Source of the DNA: JAZKID01 sp965247525
GTDB lineage: Bacteria; Pseudomonadota; Alphaproteobacteria; Rhizobiales; UBA4765
Reading direction: 5' to 3'
Length of the DNA stretch: 64,000 bases
Assembly: GCA_965247525.1 (NCBI GenBank)
Contig: OZ252015.1
Location: forward strand, 1,364,001 to 1,428,000
Part shown: in pieces, positions 35,587-44,040 of the stretch
How positions within the stretch are numbered: the first letter of the stretch is position 1
How the letters are laid out: the number at the start of each line of letters is the position of its first letter
Notes under the pieces: generated by a model
What the model was told of the DNA's origin: nothing
Seen by the model: the letters and a program-made list of their open reading frames with translations, nothing else
Database searches by the model: none
Made by a program: the position numbers and the translations under genes

Positions 35587-35751
35587 ATGAGTATCGCAGC
35601 ACTCAGTGGCCAGAACGATCTGGCCCTCACGATCATCAAGCAGAGTGCGCAAAGCGCACAGGCGCTGGCAGATCTTGTTCAGGCTTCGGCAGAAACGTCA
35701 AAAGCCCTTCTCGCGCTTGGCAGTGGTGGCAATCTCGATATCAGCGTTTGA
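35587..35751 (+). CDS. Small 54-aa protein, weakly like YjfB-type motility proteins
   Basis: ATG at 35587 opens a 54-codon frame ending with TGA at 35751. The product starts MSIAALSGQNDLALTIIKQ and continues with Ala/Gln/Ser-rich helices (SAQSAQALADLVQASAETSKALLAL), ending GSGGNLDISV. The layout (short N-terminus, amphipathic Ala/Gln helix, Gly/Ser tail) recalls small YjfB-like proteins, a weak resemblance. There is no strong ribosome-binding site. The composition is coding-like. It lies between the riboswitch and the 328-aa orphan. Confidence 0.5.
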   Translation: MSIAALSGQNDLALTIIKQSAQSAQALADLVQASAETSKALLALGSGGNLDISV

Positions 35752-35881
35752 TACAGCCCTTTAAAGCGATCGTCGCATAATCATTAAAATTTTATCTATT
35801 TTTCAATCGTCATCTTGATTGACAAACGACAGTCAGTTGCTAACTACGAGCAAACTTTAAGCCATATTTATGAGGTATTTT

Positions 35882-36856
35882 ATGTCAAACACCATTTCCG
35901 CAAACCCGGTCTCGCTTTCTTTAAGGCGTAATGAAACGGCTGTTCTGAAGGGATGGCTCGTTAATGCCGTGGATCTCGAAAAGTTTGGGTCTTTAGGCAC
36001 GGGCGCGAATAGCCTTGTGCAAAATTTTCATATCATTGCCAAAAAAGTGCAGGGTAGTGAAATACCATATGCTGATTTTCCGGGCATTACCAAAGATGTC
36101 ACACATTACAAAGCCACTTTTGGAAGCGGCAAGGGAAAGATTGAAAGTTACAGCTTTAAAATAGACCCGAGGATAATCGAAAAAACAGTTGAGGATACGA
36201 CAGAGAATAAAATTTTCTTAAAAACAACAAAAAGCATTTCGGAAGGAAATATGGTTACCAGCCGAGGGAATGTCTTCAACACGATTAGCGGTGATATTAG
36301 TACGCGCCTCGACAATCCCAACGTCCTAAAATTTGTTGCGGATATCGAAGACGATTTGCGCAGCGTGTCACATCCCGGGTCCATGATTACTTCATACCGA
36401 GGCACCGCTCAAACCATAAAATATTTGCCAAAGCTCAAGCATAATATGGTGACATTTGCTGGCGGTTATATGTGGGATGCAGATATTTTTCGCATCAACG
36501 ACCACTTCCGTGGGACGTTTTCCGGTTCATTTTTAGAAACAACGGCACGTAAAGCAACGATGAGTCTTGAAATCATTCCTCACGAAAATATTGGATCGGT
36601 CTTGTATCAAGGCGACGTTCTCTTCAAGGAAGCAAAGCTTTTAGAGCGGGGTGAAATGATGCAACGCAGCCTCAAGATGGTTCAGTCTTTCTTGCCGCAG
36701 CTTCTCGACCGCGCATCGCTTTTTTCAAATTCGGCCTGCAAAATAATAAAGTCTGGGAAATTTGCAGGAATTCTCACTGGCGCGCTTGCAATCGGCGTTG
36801 GCACACTTGCGCTATCAAAAAGCCTTCAAAATCAAAACACTAAAGACGCGGCATAA
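35882..36856 (+). CDS. Orphan 324-aa protein with a C-terminal membrane helix
   Basis: Not recognised. ATG at 35882 has GAGGT 7 bases upstream and is preferred over the ATG at 35870. There is no signal peptide. Residues 1-230 look like a mixed, beta-rich soluble region (KATFGSGKGKIESYSFKIDPR, GNMVTSRGNVFNTISGDIST, ITSYRGTAQTIKYLPK). A helical segment follows at about 255-280 and one hydrophobic helix at about 297-314 (FAGILTGALAIGVGTLAL), so it could be tail-anchored. Its base composition is visibly more AT-rich than the neighbours, with AAA/ATA-rich codon use, suggesting recent acquisition. The end lies 29 bp from tRNA-Gly. Confidence 0.7.
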   Translation: MSNTISANPVSLSLRRNETAVLKGWLVNAVDLEKFGSLGTGANSLVQNFHIIAKKVQGSEIPYADFPGITKDVTHYKATFGSGKGKIESYSFKIDPRIIEKTVEDTTENKIFLKTTKSISEGNMVTSRGNVFNTISGDISTRLDNPNVLKFVADIEDDLRSVSHPGSMITSYRGTAQTIKYLPKLKHNMVTFAGGYMWDADIFRINDHFRGTFSGSFLETTARKATMSLEIIPHENIGSVLYQGDVLFKEAKLLERGEMMQRSLKMVQSFLPQLLDRASLFSNSACKIIKSGKFAGILTGALAIGVGTLALSKSLQNQNTKDAA

Positions 36857-36884
36857 GGCAGTCTGAAGGGTTTTGAAAAAAAAC

Positions 36885-36959
<75 letters not shown>

Positions 36960-37201
36960 TCGACTGGTGTTTTTGCGTATGCAGCTCAGATTTTTATCTG
37001 GCTTTTCGGGGTGACCCTCAAAGCTGCTACATCCGCTAAGGCATTGATTTGCGCCATGGGTTACGGCGCAAGGCATTAGATTCCGCAATTTGCCGCACAA
37101 TGCAAGTGCTTTTGCACTCATCTTGCAATTTACGGCGCAACGCCCCAATTTGGGTGTGAGCCCTTTAAGTTGCGGCTTTGTTGATTTTTAAGGTTTTTTC
37201 A

Positions 37202-38107
37202 ATGGCCGCTAGCGCTTCACCCTCTGTTTCCGCGTCCGCGCATATCAAAGATGCAACAACCCAAAGTTTTGCAGCCGATGTGATTGAAGCGTCGAAAACG
37301 CAGCCGGTGATCGTCGATTTCTGGGCGCCGTGGTGTGGCCCGTGCCGGCAGCTGACGCCGCTCATCGAAAAAGTGGTGAATGCAGCCTGCGGGAAGGTGA
37401 AGCTGGTCAAGCTCAATATCGATGATCATCCTGCCATTCCGGGCCAGCTTGGCGTGCAATCCTTGCCGACAGTGATTGCATTCAAAAACGGCCAGCCAGT
37501 GGATGCATTTGCAGGCGCACTGCCCGAAAGCCAGATCAAGCAGTTTGTCGATAGCCTCGGTGGTGATGCAAATGCACCTCCGCCAACAGCCGACATTTTA
37601 AAGGCCGCCGATGCAGCTTTTGGCGCGGGCGATATCATGTCTGCATTGCAAGCCTATACTGCTGTGTTGTCGACGGAGCCCGACAACATCAAAGCCATTG
37701 CAGGCATGGCGCATTGCTACATCAAGGCCAATGAGCCTGAACAGGCGCGCGCGCTGGTTGATGCGCTCAACGACAATAAGAAAGAAGATGCGGCCATCAA
37801 ATCTGTAATCTCTGCACTGGCGCTTGCCGAAAAAGCATCTGCTGTGGGCGATTTTGCCGTCGCCGAGGCGCGTGTCGCGCAAAACCCGAAAGACCATCAG
37901 GCACGCTTCGATCTGGCCTTGGCCTATGCGGCGCAACACAAGAAAAGCGAGGCGGTTGCAGCGCTGCTTGCCATTGTCGCCGCACAGCGCGACTGGAACG
38001 AGGATGCCGCCAAAAAGCAGCTTCTTGAATTTTTCGAGGCTTGGGGCTTTGACGACGATGCGGCGATTGAAGGCCGCAAGAAACTTTCAACGCTGTTGTT
38101 TGCTTGA
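37202..38107 (+). CDS. Thioredoxin-TPR protein (YbbN/CnoX-like chaperedoxin)
   Basis: A 301-residue cytosolic protein. The thioredoxin domain (about 15-125) has the active site APWCGPCRQ with C45 and C48, then VKLNIDDHPAIPGQLGVQSLPTVIAF. A TPR region follows to the C-terminus (about 135-300). This is the architecture of CnoX/YbbN, which protects substrates from oxidation and hands them to chaperones. Unlike E. coli CnoX (SxxC), both cysteines are present, as in many alphaproteobacterial forms, so thiol-disulphide activity is possible. ATG at 37202 with AAGG upstream is chosen over a TTG at 37178. The LON-domain gene follows 7 bp later. Confidence 0.9.
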   Translation: MAASASPSVSASAHIKDATTQSFAADVIEASKTQPVIVDFWAPWCGPCRQLTPLIEKVVNAACGKVKLVKLNIDDHPAIPGQLGVQSLPTVIAFKNGQPVDAFAGALPESQIKQFVDSLGGDANAPPPTADILKAADAAFGAGDIMSALQAYTAVLSTEPDNIKAIAGMAHCYIKANEPEQARALVDALNDNKKEDAAIKSVISALALAEKASAVGDFAVAEARVAQNPKDHQARFDLALAYAAQHKKSEAVAALLAIVAAQRDWNEDAAKKQLLEFFEAWGFDDDAAIEGRKKLSTLLFA

Positions 38108-38114
38108 GGTAGAT

Positions 38115-38786
38115 ATGGCCAGCTCTCACCATTATAAATCTGTTGCGGATCTTCCAAATGTGATCCCGCTGTTTCCGCTCTCCGGCGCCTTGCTGCTGCC
38201 GCGCGTGGAATTGCCGTTGAATATTTTTGAGCCGCGCTATCTTGCGATGTTTGACATGGCGCTGGCCTCGACGCGTTTGATCGGTATTGTGCAGCCCGCA
38301 TTTGAAGGCTCAAGCGACCAGTCACGCCCGCCTCTGTCAAAAATCGGCTGCCTGGGGCGAATTACCGGTTTTCAGGAATCGGGTGATGGCCGCTATTACA
38401 TCACGCTGACAGGGGTCGCCCGTTACACCATCGAAGACGAGCTGCACACATTAACGCCCTATCGTCAGGCGCGTGTCGATTATCAGCCGTTCAAAGACGA
38501 TCTTTCTCCAGGCGAAGGCGAAGATGACGTCAACCGCATCAAATTGCTGGAAACGTTTCAGCGCTATCTTGATGCCAACCAGATGGAAGCCGACTGGCGT
38601 TCGGTCAACGATGCGCCCAATGAACCTTTGGTCAACGCTTTGTCGATGATGGCGCCTTACGGCCCGCGTGAAAAACAGGCCTTGCTGGAAGCATTGACAC
38701 TGAACGACCGCGCCGAAATGTTGATTGCGATGACAGAATTGTCGCTTGATCGCGGCGCCAAGGGCGCGGGCGACCGGTTGAACTAA
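38115..38786 (+). CDS. LON N-terminal (substrate-binding) domain protein
   Basis: A 223-residue stand-alone LON substrate-binding domain. It has VIPLFPLSGALLLPRVELPLNIFEPRYLAMFDMAL at the start and CLGRITGFQESGDGRYYITLTGVARYTI in the middle. There is no ATPase or protease domain. Its cellular role is unknown; it could act as an adaptor. ATG at 38115 with GAGGT 5 bases upstream follows the thioredoxin-TPR stop by 7 bp and is followed by the Trm112-like gene, a conserved alphaproteobacterial trio. Confidence 0.92.
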   Translation: MASSHHYKSVADLPNVIPLFPLSGALLLPRVELPLNIFEPRYLAMFDMALASTRLIGIVQPAFEGSSDQSRPPLSKIGCLGRITGFQESGDGRYYITLTGVARYTIEDELHTLTPYRQARVDYQPFKDDLSPGEGEDDVNRIKLLETFQRYLDANQMEADWRSVNDAPNEPLVNALSMMAPYGPREKQALLEALTLNDRAEMLIAMTELSLDRGAKGAGDRLN

Positions 38787-38807
38787 AACAGGCAAGGATT
38801 TTTTGAA

Positions 38808-39011
38808 ATGACCTATGACACACCACCGCAGCGCGTGGCTCAAGATATTGACCCACGCCTTTTGGAAATTCTAGTTTGCCCTGTGACGAAGCAGACGCTC
38901 GTCTATGACCGCGAGCGCCAGGAGCTTGTGTCAAAAGCGGCAAAACTTGCCTTTCCTATTCGCGAAGGCATACCGATTATGCTGGCTGAGGAAGCGCGCT
39001 CTATAGATTAG
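38808..39011 (+). CDS. Trm112 family protein
   Basis: A 67-residue Trm112/YcaR-like protein. IDPRLLEILVCPVTKQTLVYD and LAFPIREGIPIMLAEEAR are family signatures. In eukaryotes and archaea, Trm112 is an activating subunit of methyltransferases; the bacterial role is not settled. Only one Cys of the zinc-ribbon set remains (ILVCPVT), as in many bacterial members. Third in the trx-TPR/LON/Trm112 group. Confidence 0.92.
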   Translation: MTYDTPPQRVAQDIDPRLLEILVCPVTKQTLVYDRERQELVSKAAKLAFPIREGIPIMLAEEARSID

Positions 39012-39100
39012 AATTAGAATGCTGTTTTATATTGCACTGCAACATAAATTGTGATATGGTCACTTTCACTTTTTAAAAGTTTTTTCTGGATTCCTTTGAC

Positions 39101-40783
39101 ATGACCACATCACCTTCCTTTGCGCGCAACGCAATTGTGCTGGGCCTTCTTGCGGCCATTGGGCCTTTTGCCATCGACATGTATTTGCCGGCTCTGCCGA
39201 CAATTTCAAGCGACCTGCATGCCAGCACGGCGGCAACGCAGATGACCTTAATGGCGTTTTTCATCGCCATTGGGTTTTGCCAGATTGTTTATGGGCCAGT
39301 ATCGGATATTTTCGGGCGCAAGCCGCCGCTCTATTTTGGAATTGTGCTCTATGCCATCGCCGCGGTTGGCTGTGCGCTGTCGACATCCATCGAAATGCTG
39401 ATTGCGTTTCGCTTTTTGCAAGGTGTGGGCGCTGCAGCGCCGATGGTCATTCCGCGGGCGATCGTTCGCGACCTGCACAGAGGCGTCGAGGCGACACGGC
39501 TGATGTCATTGATCATGCTTGTCTTCAGTGTCTCGCCAATCCTTGCGCCTCTCACAGGCAGCGCGTTCATCGTGCCCTTTGGCTGGCGCGCGGTTTTTTA
39601 CGCTGTCACCATCGCAGCGGCACTGGCCTTTTCTCTTGTGGCACTGGCGCTTCCTGAAACACGCGCACCCGCGCAGCGTGTTTCGGGCGGTCTTGGCAGC
39701 GTTATGAAGGGCTACGGGTTTCTCCTGCGCGACAAAAAGTTTCTTGGCCTCGTTTTTATCGGCGGCTTTGGGATGTCGAGCTTTTTTTCATTTTTGGCCA
39801 GTTCGTCTTTCATTTACATCGAGCATTTCGGCCTGACGCCGACGCAATACAGCCTCGCTTTTTCGATTAATGCGATTGGGTTTATTGGCGCCTCGCAATT
39901 TGCAGCGACGCTGGCAACGCGCTTTGGTCTTCCGCGCGTCATTGCAACAGCCGTGACCTTCTATCTCGCCTTTGCTCTCCTTCTGTTTGGCGTCACGCTG
40001 GCTGGCGTCAACAACCTTCCGGTTCTTATGGGTCTGCTGTTTTGTGCGTTTGCGTGTCTCGGTCTTGTTGTACCGTCCGCCATGGTGCTCTCGCTTGAAG
40101 AGCATGGGCCAATTGCCGGCATGGCCTCAGCCCTTGGCGGTACGTTGCAAATGCTGACAGGCGCGAGCATGATCGTCATTGTCAGCCTGTTTTTTGATGG
40201 CACCCCACTGCCCATGGTAACGGCCATCGCATTTTGCGCCTGTGTTGCGTTTTTGCTGTCCCGTTTGACGCTTAAAGGGCCTTATCTGGTGCATCGCGAA
40301 GAGCGCGATCTGCAGGCGGGTGCAAAAATTGATGGAACCGCACCAGCGGCGAGCGCGTTTTTAACACAGTCAAAGGAGACAGTGATGACAACCAATCTGA
40401 AAAAAAGTGAAACATTCAGCAGCTATTCGGTCGATGATATTTCAAAGGCCAAGGATTTTTATGAAAAAATTCTCAAAATTCCGGTCAGCGGCAATGACAA
40501 TATGCTGACCCTTGAACTCGCGGGCGGAAATGTGTTTTTGTACAATAAAGGCAAAGAACATAAAGCTGCAAACTTCACAGTCCTGAACTTTCCGGTCGAT
40601 GATGTTGAAAGTTCAGTGAGCGAGTTAAAAGGCAACGGCGTGTCTTTTGAAATCTATAATACGGGCGATTTAAAAACTGACAGCGACGGCATTTCTCGCA
40701 GCAATGGCAAAGACGGGCCTGAAGAAATCGCATGGTTCAAAGACCCTGCAGGCAATATTTTGTCTGTCCTTAAAACGGGCTAG
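39101..40783 (+). CDS. Bcr/CflA-type MFS drug transporter continuous with a VOC (glyoxalase-like) domain
   Basis: One open frame of 560 codons. Residues about 8-398 form a 12-helix DHA1 efflux transporter of the Bcr/CflA type (PFAIDMYLPALPTIS at the start, then GPVSDIFGRKP, the motif A region). After a 30-residue linker, residues 429-560 form a vicinal-oxygen-chelate domain (SYSVDDISKAKDFYEKIL..., WFKDPAGNILSVLKTG). At the junction, AAAGGAG lies 6 bases before an in-frame ATG at 40385, so the VOC protein (132 aa) can probably also be made alone. This may be a stop-codon loss that joined two genes, or a genuine resistance fusion. Efflux and VOC detoxification would be functionally compatible. 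It converges on the next gene with a 4-base overlap. Confidence 0.85.
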   Translation: MTTSPSFARNAIVLGLLAAIGPFAIDMYLPALPTISSDLHASTAATQMTLMAFFIAIGFCQIVYGPVSDIFGRKPPLYFGIVLYAIAAVGCALSTSIEMLIAFRFLQGVGAAAPMVIPRAIVRDLHRGVEATRLMSLIMLVFSVSPILAPLTGSAFIVPFGWRAVFYAVTIAAALAFSLVALALPETRAPAQRVSGGLGSVMKGYGFLLRDKKFLGLVFIGGFGMSSFFSFLASSSFIYIEHFGLTPTQYSLAFSINAIGFIGASQFAATLATRFGLPRVIATAVTFYLAFALLLFGVTLAGVNNLPVLMGLLFCAFACLGLVVPSAMVLSLEEHGPIAGMASALGGTLQMLTGASMIVIVSLFFDGTPLPMVTAIAFCACVAFLLSRLTLKGPYLVHREERDLQAGAKIDGTAPAASAFLTQSKETVMTTNLKKSETFSSYSVDDISKAKDFYEKILKIPVSGNDNMLTLELAGGNVFLYNKGKEHKAANFTVLNFPVDDVESSVSELKGNGVSFEIYNTGDLKTDSDGISRSNGKDGPEEIAWFKDPAGNILSVLKTG

Positions 40784-42321
40784 ATTTTTTGCGCCGTTCT
40801 ACCTTTAGCAAAGGGAATAAACAGCATAACAATTGATGTGACAATTGCGAGCATAAGCCAAGCGTCATTTATTCCCATTGTCAGCGCTGCTTTGTCGATG
40901 AGGGGCTGAAGCAGCGCTTGTGCTGACGCGTCCGGAACATCTCCGGCTTTGGGAAGTAAAGCGACAGGAACTCCGACAAATTCAGCCGCAGTTGTATCAC
41001 CCATTTGTAATTTTTCGATAAGCACGGCGCCATGATGCGGCGCACGGCTGTAAATAACCGTATCGATGAGCGCAAGGCCAATCGCACCGCCGAGATTTCG
41101 CATCAGATTAAACAGGCCGCTGGCATCCGGCACTTTTTCGGGCGCCAAAGCTCCAAGCGCCAGCCGGGTCGGCGGCAGTAGGCAAAACATAATGGCAAGC
41201 CCTCTGACGATCTGCGGCCAAAATAGCGCGTCGTAATCGCTGGCAGGTGTTTGAAAAGCACTCATTAGCAAGCCGACGGCGAAAACAGCAAATCCGGAAG
41301 CTGTCAAAAGACGCGCGCCGACACGTTGCTCCAACGCAACGGCAATAGGCGCGGTTGTAAGCTGGGCAATTCCCGTCACCAGCATAATCACACCTATTTC
41401 AAGCGCGTTGTGATCGCGAACGAACGCAAGAAAAAGCGGCATGAGATAGACGGAGCCAAACAGTCCGAAGCCAAGCGCAAAGCTTAAAGCGCAGCCAATC
41501 GTAAAGCGCAGGTCACGAAAGTTACGCAGATCAACAATTGGAGCGTTGCGGGCTAGGCTGCGGCGCACAAACAACAACGCGCTCAACAGGCTGATGCCAA
41601 AAAGGCCTATAACGAAAGGCGACAACCAGCCGCGGTCCGGCGCTTCTTTCAACCCGATTTCAAGAAGCGCCAGTGACAAGGCCAGGCTGAGCAGCGCGAT
41701 GGTGTCGAGCGTTCGTATGACCAGTGTGGCGGGTTTGTCTTTTGGCAAGGTCATACAGGCAAAGACCGCGGCGATCACGCCGGGGGCGACGTTAATCAAG
41801 AACAGCCAGTGCCAGGAAAATGTTTGTGTAATCCAGCCGCCGACAATTGGGCCTGCAGTTGGTGCAAAGACGGCAAGAAGTCCCGCGATTGTCGTTGCGA
41901 TAGTCTGCTGCTTGCTAGGGAAAAGAATAAAAACCGCCGAAAACACAGACGGTATCAAAGCACCCCCTGCCAAGCCTTGCAAAATGCGCCAGCCAATTAA
42001 TGAGGCAAAGTCGACGCTGCTGGCGCATCCGATCGAGGCCAGCGTGAAAATGCCGACAGCGCAGACAAACAGCCAGCGCATGGTCAGCGCGCGGGTAAGC
42101 AGCCCCGTGAGCGGTATCGCGATGACTTCCGCAATCAGGTAAGCCGTTTGCACCCAGCTCATTTGCGAAGGAAGGATGCCGAGGCTTTTTTGGATGGTCG
42201 GTAATGAGGTCGCGACAACCTGCACATCAAGAATCGCCATGAACATGCCGATACACATCATGGAAAAGCCAATCCATGTTGTAAGGCTGGTCGCGGTTTC
42301 AGTCGAGGCGGATTTGTCCAT
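40780..42321 (-). CDS. DHA2-type MFS exporter of the polyketide cassette
   Basis: A 513-residue transporter with about 14 helices of the EmrB/QacA (DHA2) family. Patterns include MFMAILDVQVVATSLPTIQKSLG near 24-46 and motif C-like GPIVGGWITQTFSWHWLFLINVAPG. It is the last gene of a cassette with a type III polyketide synthase and an ICMT-like methyltransferase, overlapping the latter by 23 bp. Export of the alkyl-phenolic or pyrone product is a reasonable inference; general drug efflux is the alternative. Confidence 0.88.
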   Translation of the reverse strand: MDKSASTETATSLTTWIGFSMMCIGMFMAILDVQVVATSLPTIQKSLGILPSQMSWVQTAYLIAEVIAIPLTGLLTRALTMRWLFVCAVGIFTLASIGCASSVDFASLIGWRILQGLAGGALIPSVFSAVFILFPSKQQTIATTIAGLLAVFAPTAGPIVGGWITQTFSWHWLFLINVAPGVIAAVFACMTLPKDKPATLVIRTLDTIALLSLALSLALLEIGLKEAPDRGWLSPFVIGLFGISLLSALLFVRRSLARNAPIVDLRNFRDLRFTIGCALSFALGFGLFGSVYLMPLFLAFVRDHNALEIGVIMLVTGIAQLTTAPIAVALEQRVGARLLTASGFAVFAVGLLMSAFQTPASDYDALFWPQIVRGLAIMFCLLPPTRLALGALAPEKVPDASGLFNLMRNLGGAIGLALIDTVIYSRAPHHGAVLIEKLQMGDTTAAEFVGVPVALLPKAGDVPDASAQALLQPLIDKAALTMGINDAWLMLAIVTSIVMLFIPFAKGRTAQKI

Positions 42322-42811
42322 GAACGGCTTTTACCAAAGCGCGCCGCTCTTCGCTAATCCGTATTGCAAGAACAACGGCATTCAGAACAGAAAAAATCAG
42401 CGCGCAAACCGGCATATTGTAGCAGAGAGGGAGTATGGCAATTTCGCCAATAACGATGATGTAATTGGGATGAGAAACAAAACGGTAAGGCCCCGTTTTC
42501 ACCAGCGGAATGTTATTTTGAACAATAATCCGTGTTGTCCATCTCCTACCCAGCGTGCCGAGTGTCCAGATACGAAGCACCTGCAAGAGCGCAAATGCAA
42601 ACACCCAGAATGCTTGAAGCGGTGTGTCGAAACCATAAAACCATATGACGGCCAGCCACAAAGTATGCAGCATGACGATTAAAGGGTAATGGCCTGGTGC
42701 AATCTCAACGGCGCCCTGCTGCAAAAGGGTTTTGGTGTTGCGATGAGCCAGAACCAGCTCACCAAGCCGTTCGGCTGTTACCGCGATTAGAAGTAAAACA
42801 GACCAGATCAT
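42299..42811 (-). CDS. Isoprenylcysteine carboxyl methyltransferase-like membrane methyltransferase
   Basis: A 170-residue multi-helix membrane protein. The C-terminal part holds the ICMT/PEMT signature: VKTGPYRFVSHPNYIIVIGEI, followed by EERRALVKAV. Proteins of this kind next to type III PKS genes (SrsB-like) O-methylate the resorcinol or pyrone ring. ATG at 42811 overlaps the PKS stop (ATGA) and is preferred to the upstream TTG at 42832. It also overlaps the exporter gene, so the three are coupled. Confidence 0.85.
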   Translation of the reverse strand: MIWSVLLLIAVTAERLGELVLAHRNTKTLLQQGAVEIAPGHYPLIVMLHTLWLAVIWFYGFDTPLQAFWVFAFALLQVLRIWTLGTLGRRWTTRIIVQNNIPLVKTGPYRFVSHPNYIIVIGEIAILPLCYNMPVCALIFSVLNAVVLAIRISEERRALVKAVHGQIRLD

Positions 42812-43857
42812 GGTCGGAGAAGCGAGCAGCAAATGGCGGTAAAACCGGGACCCATCGCGGTCAGCAGTGTGCGGTTTGGCAGCCCGTGCTCAATCGTCCG
42901 CTCGAGCACGAACAGTGCGGTTGGTGCCGACATATTCCCGTACTCACGCAAGATATCGCGCTCAATAGCAAGCGTGCCATGGGCCAGTGAGAGGGCGCGC
43001 TCCAGCGCGCTGACAACTTTGGCACCGCCCGGATGACAGGCAAATGTATCGACGTCCTGCAACTTCAAGCCAGCGCTTTCAAGGATTTTTGAAAAGGCAG
43101 GCGCAATATTTTCTTCGGCAAAAGGCGGAATGGCGCGGTCAAAAATAACGCTAAAGCCCTGCGGGTCGACGTTCCAGCCCATGATATCGATTGTGTCCGG
43201 CCAGAGATGTTGTCCGCTCATTTCGATTTGGAAATGCCCGCCACTGTCGGCCGAGCGCAGAATGCAAGCTGCTGCGCCATCACCAAAAAGCGCCGTTGCA
43301 ACGATATTCGCTTTTGTCATCTCATCTGAGCGAAAGGCGAGGCTGCAAATCTCAACCGCAACCAGAAGCACGTTTTTGCCAGGCCGCGACTCTGCCATGC
43401 GCGATGCAATCGAAAGGCCGGTAACGCCGCCCGCGCATCCAAGACCAAAAACAGGAACCCGTTCGATATCGGGGCGAAAACCCATGTGTTGCGCGACGCG
43501 TGCCTCCAAACTCGGGGTCGCAATCCCTGTTGATGACACCGTAACCACACTGTCGATATCAGAAGCTTTAAGACCTGCTTTATCCAATGCAGTTTGCGCC
43601 GCTTTGATGAAAAGCGCGCTTGCACTTTCGAGGTATGTGGTTGTGCGCTCACCCCAGCCCAGTTCTCCCAGATACCATTCGAGCGGGCGCACCATATACC
43701 GTTTTAAAATACCGGAATTTCCAAAAACCCGCGACAGGCGCTCGAAATCATCATAACGCTCGGCAAAGCATTTGCGAGCGAGAAGGGCTGCATCGTCTTG
43801 CGACAGAACATATTCGGGAACGGCGGTGGCCAAAGAAAGCAGCCGAGGGGAAAGCAT
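42808..43857 (-). CDS. Type III polyketide synthase (chalcone/stilbene synthase family)
   Basis: A 349-residue homodimer-forming ketosynthase. The catalytic triad is visible: C141 in GLGCAGGVTG, H275 in FACHPGGAK and N308 in YGNMSAPT. Length is normal. It extends an acyl-CoA starter with malonyl-CoA. With an ICMT-like methyltransferase and an exporter downstream, an alkylresorcinol or alkylpyrone product is likely, as in Streptomyces srs and Azotobacter ars systems; the starter length cannot be read by eye. An EcfG-like promoter lies 76 bp upstream. Confidence 0.93.
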   Translation of the reverse strand: MLSPRLLSLATAVPEYVLSQDDAALLARKCFAERYDDFERLSRVFGNSGILKRYMVRPLEWYLGELGWGERTTTYLESASALFIKAAQTALDKAGLKASDIDSVVTVSSTGIATPSLEARVAQHMGFRPDIERVPVFGLGCAGGVTGLSIASRMAESRPGKNVLLVAVEICSLAFRSDEMTKANIVATALFGDGAAACILRSADSGGHFQIEMSGQHLWPDTIDIMGWNVDPQGFSVIFDRAIPPFAEENIAPAFSKILESAGLKLQDVDTFACHPGGAKVVSALERALSLAHGTLAIERDILREYGNMSAPTALFVLERTIEHGLPNRTLLTAMGPGFTAICCSLLRP

Positions 43858-43932
43858 TGGCGGTCCTTACTAAACACCGGCACCGCTATGCAAAATACGC
43901 ATGTCTGACCGAAAAAATAACAGCACACTCAC

Positions 43933-43957
43933 AACAACACATACTCGCCCTTGTTCC
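43933..43957 (-). promoter_or_regulatory. EcfG-like promoter before the type III PKS operon
   Basis: On the reverse strand, GGAAC (43957-43953) is followed by 16 bases and TGTT (43936-43933), one base from GGAAC-N16/17-CGTT. It lies 76 bp before the PKS start in the correct orientation. The first base of the -10 element is off consensus, so this is a candidate only. Confidence 0.4.
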
Positions 43958-44040
43958 TTAGATTGGCGTCGCGTTGACTTCAAGGCGCTGTTTCGAGCAT
44001 AGATAGCTCACTCTTTCCTCAAAAAGAAAAGTCGACCACT

